From positions 78,067 through 142,066 of the forward strand of contig NW_004440121.1 of assembly GCF_000330505.1 (NCBI RefSeq): a stretch of 64,000 bases of DNA. Reading direction: 5' to 3'. A program made the translations under genes and the position numbers. This stretch comes from Entamoeba invadens IP1. Lineage: Eukaryota; Evosea; Mastigamoebida; Endamoebidae. Under the pieces are notes generated by a model, which was not told where the DNA came from, made no database searches, and saw nothing but the letters and a program-made list of their open reading frames with translations. This document shows positions 56,922-64,000 of this stretch, one piece after another (positions within the stretch are counted from its first letter, which is position 1; every line of letters begins with the position of its first letter).

Positions 56922-57229
56922 TAAATTTATTATTATATGTATTAATATTATTATTATATGTTTATTAATTACAATACTATTAATATAATAGTATAACTAT
57001 AAATAAGTGTAATGTCAATTCTCAAAGTATCGACTAACACACAGATGAGATCACTGCTATGGTTGAGTATGTCAAGCGGGGGAAGTGACTTCGTATTGTC
57101 ATAACGTAAATGTGTACTTATACTCTTATTTTGTTTTTTATTAAACGGTATAGTAAAATAACTATATAATATAGTTTGCTCTGTTGCGTCGAAGTGAACT
57201 TTAAAATTAGTCATACTCGAAAAATAGAA

Positions 57230-58273
57230 ATGACGATGCGAGTGTGTAAGACAACATTGACGCTCAGGTGTGCCAATGAACATAAAATAATAGCGTCGTG
57301 TTCATTTGATAACGAGTTGTATTTACTGTTTGATTCTGAGCCCCATGAAGTGTACCGAGTACAAAGCCAAATCACCACCGATGGCCCACAAACGGTGTCG
57401 AAGACGTGTGACTACTCGGAACTCCATGACGGTCCTTTGGCACACACGGAACTCTTCTGTAAAATGGAGTGTAATTGTAAGTCACAGTTTCACTCGATTT
57501 TCTGTTTCAATGGAGATATCTTTATACTCAAATTACTTCCGGGGAAGATTCTAGTTGTGAATGGGTTCATCACATACAGTCTTCGAGCAGACTCTGTCGA
57601 CGGCAACGGGAAAATTTATATATTAAACGACGACGTCTTCATTCAAGCAACTCCAAAGACCATCTTAACGACTTCGTTGACCTCTATCACAGAAGCCGTA
57701 TATAAAAAGACGGACCTCCATTACAAAGAGTTCAAATTTTGTCATGAAGTCGTTGCACTCCAATTTTTGAAGTCGACGAATTGCTTCAAGCAGAATGATA
57801 TCGACCGAGTCCTTGGGAGAAAAGTGAATGAAAGAATGGAGATGGCAGTATATGGAAAAGGATACCCCGTCGTCTTTAAAGACGTTAGTAACGAAGAGAT
57901 GTCGACATTCACATCTGCGATACCGGACTCAAGAAACATAGAAGACCTCTGTTATAACCCATTCTCCGATAAATACGTGTTACTGTCTGATAACTTTGGT
58001 AGACTTATACTCTTCGACACGGAGAATAGATTCATCGTGAAGACACTCGCTTCAATGCGGGACGCACAGATGTGTTGGATCAATAAGACTCTCTTTTTGG
58101 TCTTTTCTGACTTCCGAAAGGTGATGGAAATACACAACTGCTTTGACAAAGAAAGAATCGCATTTCTCAAATTCAAGCAGTCTGACGATGTCATGGTATT
58201 CCAATCAGGAGAGGAATCCGTCGCCTTGTTGGTCAACAAGAAACTCAACTTCCTCAACTTCAATTTCAATTGA
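57230..58273 (+). CDS. Rab3GAP regulatory subunit (RAB3GAP2)-like beta-propeller protein
   Basis: 347 residues from ATG 57230, the first ATG after a likely intron or leader. The final third matches the Rab3GAP2 N-terminal domain signature: RNIEDLCYNPFSDKYVLLSD, then GRLILFD, then RDAQMCWINKTLFLVFSDFRKVMEIHN. In relatives this reads LSDxxGRVxLxD and WxGYRDAQxxW followed by APRRGxLEVW. The family regulates the GEF/GAP complex that acts on Rab18 and autophagy. This protein is far shorter than RAB3GAP2 (about 1390 residues) and has only the propeller. The N-terminus is uncertain: an upstream ATG frame at 57012..57104 (MSILKVSTNTQM...) may be a first exon, but no clean splice joins it. Confidence 0.7.
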   Translation: MTMRVCKTTLTLRCANEHKIIASCSFDNELYLLFDSEPHEVYRVQSQITTDGPQTVSKTCDYSELHDGPLAHTELFCKMECNCKSQFHSIFCFNGDIFILKLLPGKILVVNGFITYSLRADSVDGNGKIYILNDDVFIQATPKTILTTSLTSITEAVYKKTDLHYKEFKFCHEVVALQFLKSTNCFKQNDIDRVLGRKVNERMEMAVYGKGYPVVFKDVSNEEMSTFTSAIPDSRNIEDLCYNPFSDKYVLLSDNFGRLILFDTENRFIVKTLASMRDAQMCWINKTLFLVFSDFRKVMEIHNCFDKERIAFLKFKQSDDVMVFQSGEESVALLVNKKLNFLNFNFN

Positions 58274-58368
58274 ATGGTGTTTGAAACTATAAATAATAAT
58301 ATAAGAATTATAATAAAATAGTTCCACAAATAGAATGCCACGTGTCTGAACGAGAGTGGTGTATCTTC

Positions 58369-59103
58369 TTAAGACCCTTTGCTTGTGTGGAGGAGGTCTG
58401 TAGGAACCTTTGTCATAGCACGCATAGAGTCTTCTTTGATAACACTCTTGCAGCACCGAACCTTGTTTTCCGTGTTAAATTCGTCGAAAACTTGATGATT
58501 GCAGAAGTGAGGGATTTGCCATTGAAGAGTGTACTTGCATGGCTCTGTCTCTTCGACCCCACCAAATACAGGAGAGAGAGTCTTTTCTGAACAAAAGTAT
58601 TTTACTTCTATGGAACGACGCCCGAGACCTAAACAGAGGTTTCCATCAGTGTATATCTCTTTGATGTAGTTATGCCCATACTTGACCGACTGCACGGAAG
58701 AACCTAAAACGATCTCGCCAACTTTTGTATTAGAAATTATGCGCTGCTGTGTCACATTACGACCAGGACAGAGAACATATCTGAAGTATGTATCATCATA
58801 TGCATAACACGTTGGATGGCGAAGCGCTTCAAATTGGTCTTCATTGGATATGGTTGTGTTTTTGTGAATGGGAATGGAACAGTGATAAGTCTTCCCGTTG
58901 TAATCGACGTTGTATAACTCTCCCGTTGGTAGCTTGAGATAAATTTGTTCTAATACAATATAAATACAATAATTTACTAGTTACGAGAAACTAGATAAAT
59001 ATGTATAACAAACCGTATAACATTTTTCCTCAAACTGAATGTCGTAATTGAGAAATGGAAATTGAGAAGATGTCAATGAAATGAGATAAAAAATAAGAGG
59101 CAT
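58369..59103 (-). CDS. OS-9/Yos9-like MRH-domain ER lectin
   Basis: Two exons, 59103..59014 and 58932..58369 (217 residues). A signal peptide (MPLIFYLISLTSSQFP) leads to an OS-9-type start (YDIQFEEKCY, then LPTGELYNVDYNGKTYHCSIP), followed by the mannose-6-phosphate receptor homology (MRH) domain. The sugar-contact residues are in place: Q in NVTQQR, R in GLGRR, E and Y in EETEPCKY. The Cys pairs, including VLCPGRN and HFCNH, are also present. OS-9 recognises trimmed N-glycans on misfolded proteins and hands them to the ER-associated degradation ligase. No HDEL or KDEL is at the C-terminus. The donor is GTTTGT; the acceptor is read as AAG on phase. The TGG-Trp pair of human OS-9 is absent. 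Confidence 0.85.
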
Positions 59104-59740
59104 TTTGAAATTAGTGAGTTCTGAGTTGTTTTTAAATAAGATTTTTAATAATATGTATTAATATTGTATGATAAAATGTAATAACTAAATGATATTAATT
59201 TTTAATGGTTTTAATTTATAACTATTTGGAATGACATTTTTGTATCATAATTTTAATTTATTAACTCTACTATTATTTTTAGTTTTTAATTGATTTAATT
59301 TTTTGTATTGTAATTCAATTGTATTATTATTTATATAACTTTATTACTATTATATATAATACAAAAAAATACCATTTTTACGATTTTATTTTTAATAATT
59401 AACAAATTAAAAATGTATTAAATATAATAATTATATAATACTACAACAATTATCAATTTACAAAAATAAATTTTAAATGTAGTAGATAATAAAGTACTAA
59501 ATAAAACTAACAAACGTCCGATATAAAATGTAATTCAAACCAATTGGTCAAAATAAGGAATAAATAAGAAACATCAAATCAATGAGAATTTTTACAACTC
59601 CACATCATCGTCCAAATTAATTATGGGCAATTTATAACAAATTTGTGTTGTTAAAAAACAAGTTAAAAACAGTTTTAAATTAGTTTGAAAGTAAAAGTCA
59701 ATAGTAACTAAGAATAACAGAGAAAGTAATTGTCTATAAA
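59104..59740. other. AT-rich spacer
   Basis: Almost pure A/T between the OS-9-like and 61-residue genes, divergent. Nothing recognised. Confidence 0.5.
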
Positions 59741-59926
59741 ATGAATGATGAAGAGTATTGCATCTGTTTGCTCAAACAATTAAATCCCGGGAAAGTGATT
59801 GAAGCAAATGAACTTGAGAAACAAGAGGCAGACGTTTTTTTGAATAAAGAAGGGTTACTTGATGAGCTCCTGTTTTTGTTGCGTTCAATGAAACTTCAAC
59901 CCGACGAACCAAATTACTTCAATTGA
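59741..59926 (+). CDS. 61-residue hypothetical protein
   Basis: A small acidic protein, MNDEEYCICLLKQLNPGKVI..., predicted to be mainly helical with an amphipathic leucine-rich second half (LLDELLFLLRSMKL). No family recognised. The ATG sits behind an AT-rich promoter and the frame has G+C content above its surroundings, which supports a real small gene. It is not a remnant of a neighbour. It could be a subunit or peptide adaptor; function unknown. Confidence 0.5.
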   Translation: MNDEEYCICLLKQLNPGKVIEANELEKQEADVFLNKEGLLDELLFLLRSMKLQPDEPNYFN

Positions 59927-60364
59927 TGTATTGTTTATAGATTATTTTCTTATAAATGTATTAGAATAATTAGTATAAAACTATTCCTATATTTTATTAG
60001 CGTATTACTATATAGTATTTAGAGTATGGTAATGGACATACAGACAGACAACCGGTGGATTTCCAGCTGATAATTTTGATTGTTTCAAAAAAGACCAAAA
60101 AAAATCAACAAATGACAGAAAACGAAAGAAATTAAAATGAGAAATAGTTCACTTCAAAACAGAATTAAACAATAAAAAAGACTGCCACGAAAGAAGGAGG
60201 TGAACTGTTTTGAACTTTTGGAAGAAGACGAAGGTAGTGCAAAAAAAAGAGGAAAAAGAGAGAAAATGTTGGGGATATAAAAAAGAAGGCTGTTGATGAG
60301 AAAAACAAGACGGAAAAATTAATAAAAGTGATAGATAAAGGTATGACTGAAACTAATAAAAGAG
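59927..60364. other. Spacer with purine-rich tract
   Basis: AT-rich, then a purine-rich run (about 60170..60360) ahead of the FHA-AAA gene; no gene seen. Its A/G bias makes spurious minus-strand frames. Confidence 0.45.
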
Positions 60365-63151
60365 ATGTCACATAACAACGTCGACGATAGCAATTCCACT
60401 TCCTCTTCATCGGAACACTCTGAGAACGAAGATGAATATGACGACGAGGATGAAGACGAGGATGAGGAGAACGCCGACCCTTATTATGAACGGTACCCAA
60501 TCCCTGAAAACACGACACCGAAGCGGCCCATACCGATTCCGGATCAAAACAAAATGATCCATTGGGGGACTTTACGGCCTTACGATAAGATGTATGACGG
60601 GATCGAGTTATATGGACAAAAGTTCTTGATTGGTCCGAATGGGACGAATTTTGCGCTGGACGGGATATGCGTGGAGATATCGATCACCTACAAAAAGCCG
60701 GGAGAAGCGACTTTAGAGATTAATTCAACGACAGGGTTTGTGTACGTGAATCAGAAAACAGTTCGAAAGGGCGAGAAGGTGATCTTAGAAAATAAGACGG
60801 AGATTGGGTTTTATTTCACAAAGGTCTACATCTTCACGTTGTTCTTTTTAGACACACCCGTGCAGAAAGTGATTGAAGACTTGAAGAATAACAAGGCCAT
60901 CTTACCATACAGAGAAGAACAGAAGGTAGGACGTCCCAATTTCACGATGAGTGAGACGGCTTTGAAGAAGACTCCACATAAAGAAGGGTTAGTAGCTATA
61001 TTTAATAAGTTTGGAAGGAATAAGATCTCCTCGGAGAGTGAAGAAAAACAGAAAGAACGGAAAGAACGCAACGAAGAGGCGTTTCAGTTTCTTAAGCCTT
61101 GTGAGAAAGAGGCGCTGAACTACACCTGTGAGATTCCATTTGAACATCCGAAGCTTATGAAGTACACAAAAGACATTATTAGCTTATACAGAACAGTACT
61201 TTTGACTATTCCGAAGAACGGAATGAAACACTTGAGTCGAGTTGTGAGAGGTCTTGCGGATAAGTATGACCTTCCATTAGTCGAGTTGAAATATGACAAA
61301 CTGGGCCAGACGGTAGACGCGAAGTCACAAGAAAGAAAGGAGTTTCGAGTGCGGCAATTAGTTCAGTTTATAGGGAAAGGGAAGATGCAGCGGGACTTCA
61401 ATGATGAAATTGAGTTGGGCACACATGGGATCGTCCTCTTTGTGAAAGACTCCCACGCCGCAGTCAACTTCGACTTCAAAAACAAATTTGTCGCGAGTTT
61501 TGTTGAAATTGAATACCTTGGGAATATCGATGAGGAGATCCCTGATGGGGACCAACGAGTGATAGGACGACTCGACGAGTTGATGGACAGCTATGGCCCG
61601 ATGATACTTCTTATCACTGATATAAGTGGGTTAAATGACAATCAGCAGTTACAAACGGACTTCAAAGCGTATCTCCGGTCGTTCAAATTTTCGGACAGAC
61701 AGTCGGTGATCATAGGAACAATGGTAACACCGCCGCCCCCATCGAAGTCGCATGCTTCGCAACAAATAGATCAGTCTTTGTGTATGTTAGGTGGGATGAA
61801 AGAGATTCGATTTGAGACGATCACCTTTTCCAAAGCGTCCAAAGACCAACAGAAAGACTTGAGTGTCATTTCCAAGTTATTTGGGAATGTCATCAAATTC
61901 AGTGAGCCGAGTGGGGAGTTTGGGAGTAAGTGGAAATCGTTAGTAGGCGAAGATGCGAAGAATGAGAAGCTTGCGAAGAACAAAGCGTTGTTAGCGAAGC
62001 ACAGTGAAGAGTTTGGTGTCCACATTGCGCAGTATCCTGAAGAAGAGATGTATGAAGTGTATAGTAATGATCAAATAGAGAGAGCGATAGGAATAGCAAT
62101 ACAAAAAGCACGGAAAGAAGTGCGGGACCCGAAGGAATTGACGAAAGAGCAGATAGGGTTTGGTCTTGAAGTTGTGAAAGAGAAGAAAAGTGTAGATGTT
62201 GAAGAGATGGAGACGGACAATGAATTTGAAAAGAAGCTTCTGAGTGATGTGATCAAGTCTGACGACATCAATGTGTCGTTTGATGACATTGGAGCACTTG
62301 ATGATGTCAAAAAAGTGTTGAATGAAACGATCACCCTTCCTTTAGTGCGCCCGGAGTTGTTCTTCTCGAAGTTGACGCAAGGGGCGAAAGGGGTTTTACT
62401 CTTTGGTCCTCCTGGGACGGGGAAGACTATGTTAGCGAAAGCCGTAGCGACGGAGAGTAAGTCGAATTTCATTAATGTGTCGATGTCCTCATTGGGGTCG
62501 AAGTGGTTTGGTGAAGCCGAGAAGTATGTCAAAGCCCTTTTTACACTTGCGTCGAAATTATCGCCGTGTGTTATATTTGTCGATGAAGTTGATGCGCTCT
62601 TAGGAAAGCGGTCGAGCAGTGAACATGAGGCGGTACGTAAAATGAAGAACGAGTTTATGTCGTTGTGGGATGGGATTAAGTCGAAAGATATGGAACGCGT
62701 TATTATAATGGCTGCCACGAATCGGCCGTTTGATTTGGATGATGCGGTCTTACGTCGATTGAGTCGAAGGATATTAGTGGACTTACCAAATGAACAGAAT
62801 CGAGTGACTATATTAAAGAAGATACTGAGAAGGGAAGACGTCGATCCTAATTTGAATTACACGATGATCGCACAACAGACGGAAGGGTTTTCGGGAAGCG
62901 ATTTGTTTGCACTCGGACAAGTCGTGGCGATGCGACCGATTAAAGAATATCTGAAGAGTGAAAAGGGGAAGAAGAGAGACCCAAACCCTATTTTAAGACC
63001 AATCACTACGGAAGACTTCTTGGAAGAAGCGAAAAAAGTCAACCCATCCGTTTCGAAGGATTCAAGCTCACTGACAGAACTCAGGAGTTGGAATAGTTTG
63101 TATGGCGAGGGAAGCACAACATCGTCTAATAACTTAAAATATTTCCTTTAA
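60365..63151 (+). CDS. FHA-domain AAA ATPase
   Basis: A 928-residue single-exon gene. An acidic leader (about 1-38) is followed by an FHA-like domain (about 60-150; FLIGPNGTNFALD, then GFVYVNQKTVRKGEKVIL). A middle region (about 200-620) is helical. The C-terminal AAA module has Walker A GPPGTGKT (about 680), Walker B VIFVDEVDALLG (about 735), the pore-loop W (GSKWFGE) and the Arg finger RR-containing stretch (VLRRLSRRILVDLPN). The AAA type is Msp1/katanin/spastin-like, and the FHA-plus-AAA combination is familiar from plant and protist proteins (DAA1-like). It should remodel or extract partner proteins, with the FHA domain reading phosphothreonine. Target unknown. Confidence 0.9.
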   Translation: MSHNNVDDSNSTSSSSEHSENEDEYDDEDEDEDEENADPYYERYPIPENTTPKRPIPIPDQNKMIHWGTLRPYDKMYDGIELYGQKFLIGPNGTNFALDGICVEISITYKKPGEATLEINSTTGFVYVNQKTVRKGEKVILENKTEIGFYFTKVYIFTLFFLDTPVQKVIEDLKNNKAILPYREEQKVGRPNFTMSETALKKTPHKEGLVAIFNKFGRNKISSESEEKQKERKERNEEAFQFLKPCEKEALNYTCEIPFEHPKLMKYTKDIISLYRTVLLTIPKNGMKHLSRVVRGLADKYDLPLVELKYDKLGQTVDAKSQERKEFRVRQLVQFIGKGKMQRDFNDEIELGTHGIVLFVKDSHAAVNFDFKNKFVASFVEIEYLGNIDEEIPDGDQRVIGRLDELMDSYGPMILLITDISGLNDNQQLQTDFKAYLRSFKFSDRQSVIIGTMVTPPPPSKSHASQQIDQSLCMLGGMKEIRFETITFSKASKDQQKDLSVISKLFGNVIKFSEPSGEFGSKWKSLVGEDAKNEKLAKNKALLAKHSEEFGVHIAQYPEEEMYEVYSNDQIERAIGIAIQKARKEVRDPKELTKEQIGFGLEVVKEKKSVDVEEMETDNEFEKKLLSDVIKSDDINVSFDDIGALDDVKKVLNETITLPLVRPELFFSKLTQGAKGVLLFGPPGTGKTMLAKAVATESKSNFINVSMSSLGSKWFGEAEKYVKALFTLASKLSPCVIFVDEVDALLGKRSSSEHEAVRKMKNEFMSLWDGIKSKDMERVIIMAATNRPFDLDDAVLRRLSRRILVDLPNEQNRVTILKKILRREDVDPNLNYTMIAQQTEGFSGSDLFALGQVVAMRPIKEYLKSEKGKKRDPNPILRPITTEDFLEEAKKVNPSVSKDSSSLTELRSWNSLYGEGSTTSSNNLKYFL

Positions 63152-64000
63152 TCTATGATTTTGAGTTCATTGGTTTCAATAGTTTTTATTTTATAATATT
63201 TATACCATTACAGTATAATACAGATTTATAACATTATCAACACAATAATAAAAATCATAGAATAAGTGTACTATAAAAAAATCATAACTTATAGAAGAGA
63301 GTAATTATTATTTTTAAAAATTAATTATTAAAAAATATATTATTAGAACAATACAAAGATGTTCATTATGAATTTGAATTATGAAGGCAGTTTTATTTAA
63401 ATAAATTGTATTATACTTTATAATAAAAATAGTTATAAAATATGTTTTGTATAGTACAAGATGGGCAAGGGTTTGATGAAAAAGTCAATCAAAACGATTT
63501 GTGGTTAAACGAGTGTTTCCGTATTTACCAAAAGAAAAAAATACAGATCTTGAGGAAACAAATATAAGAAGCTATTTCTGCCAAAAATTCGATTTTTTTC
63601 CTCGAACATAAAGAAAGCTAGTTATTCTTATATTACTACAAAAAAACGTAAATAAACAGGAAATGATTAGCAAAAACACTTTAAAAAAATATAAAAGAAA
63701 AATGCGAAATAAAAATGCAATATTTTAACGACGAGGTGGTTTGAAGCTATAAAATAATTATAATTGAACTATTAATGTGTTGACACGCAAGGCACACAAC
63801 GACGAAATAATCGATTTGGATAAAACACTGCAATATGCGGTGTTTTTCTATTTAAACTTGCGGCTTGAATTGAAGTTAAATCACAACAACAGATTACTGC
63901 GGCAAAATCAGAGGTAACTGACACCCTACTGAAATCGATACAAAAAGGTTTGCGTCAAAAACCACAAAGAAAAGTGGGACATTAGAGAGCCTCAATTCTC
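63152..64000. other. Right flank with a possible gene edge
   Basis: 63152..63440 is AT-rich. The last 300 bases are less so. On the minus strand 63778..63954 is open for about 59 codons and Cys-rich (PFCIDFSRVSVTSDF...) but has no ATG inside the window; another frame is also open in part. This may be the edge of a gene outside the window or a decayed one. Confidence 0.35.

Noticed and set aside
62071..62718. 215-codon minus-strand frame within the AAA gene
   Set aside because: Antisense of the AAA core; no independent similarity.

Overview
The window looks like nuclear DNA of an Entamoeba species. The actin gene at 14022..15158 is close to Entamoeba actin as I know it but not identical to that of E. 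histolytica. Intergenic DNA is extremely AT-rich. All 15 introns I could place begin with GTTTGT, the usual Entamoeba 5' splice signal. Several gene families are typical of the genus: BspA-like leucine-rich repeat proteins, CXXC-rich surface proteins, TMK receptor kinases, coiled-coil/TLDc proteins and peptidase S41 family members. DNA transposon remains and long intergenic stretches fit the reptile parasite E. invadens better than E. histolytica, but the species assignment is inference. A run of 100 N (29352..29451) shows this is draft assembly.

Layout. 1..5190 is gene-poor: a 2.1 kb element with terminal inverted repeats and no transposase, a BspA-like LRR gene broken by a frameshift near its 3' end, and a decayed ClpB/HSP101 fragment. 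5194..13735 holds a CXXC-rich surface protein, a possible structured RNA, a 996-residue leucine-rich protein and a CDF zinc transporter interrupted by a TGA inside its metal-binding motif. 13736..25316 is dense: a lone tRNA-Leu(CAG), actin, a SAM/IQ/RhoGEF protein, an RBR-type zinc-finger protein, a second leucine-rich protein, DNA topoisomerase II and a UEV ubiquitin-conjugating variant.

25960..38170 contains an S41 family membrane protein, a pogo-like Tc1/mariner transposon carrying a split and damaged transposase, a GH20 beta-hexosaminidase, a ubiquitin C-terminal hydrolase, a four-exon Wntless/TMEM181-like multipass protein and a DYRK/Yak1-like kinase. 38994..48593 has a lysine-rich small protein, a coiled-coil/TLDc protein, a TMK receptor kinase, a divergent Rho-like GTPase and a Rab GTPase. 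50049..63151 has a RapGAP-domain protein, a SIN1/AVO1 homologue (TORC2 subunit), a Rab3GAP2-like propeller protein, an OS-9-like MRH lectin, a 61-residue orphan and an FHA-AAA ATPase.

Taken together the set is weighted to small-GTPase control (RhoGEF, Rho-like, Rab, RapGAP, Rab3GAP2-like), ubiquitin handling (UEV, UCH, RBR), membrane/secretory quality control (OS-9-like, hexosaminidase, CXXC proteins) and signalling kinases. There is no operon logic; genes are separate transcription units with short AT-rich promoters. Several single-exon predictions were rebuilt here by joining exons on splice phase and domain continuity; those joins are my inference from the sequence and have not been tested with transcripts.
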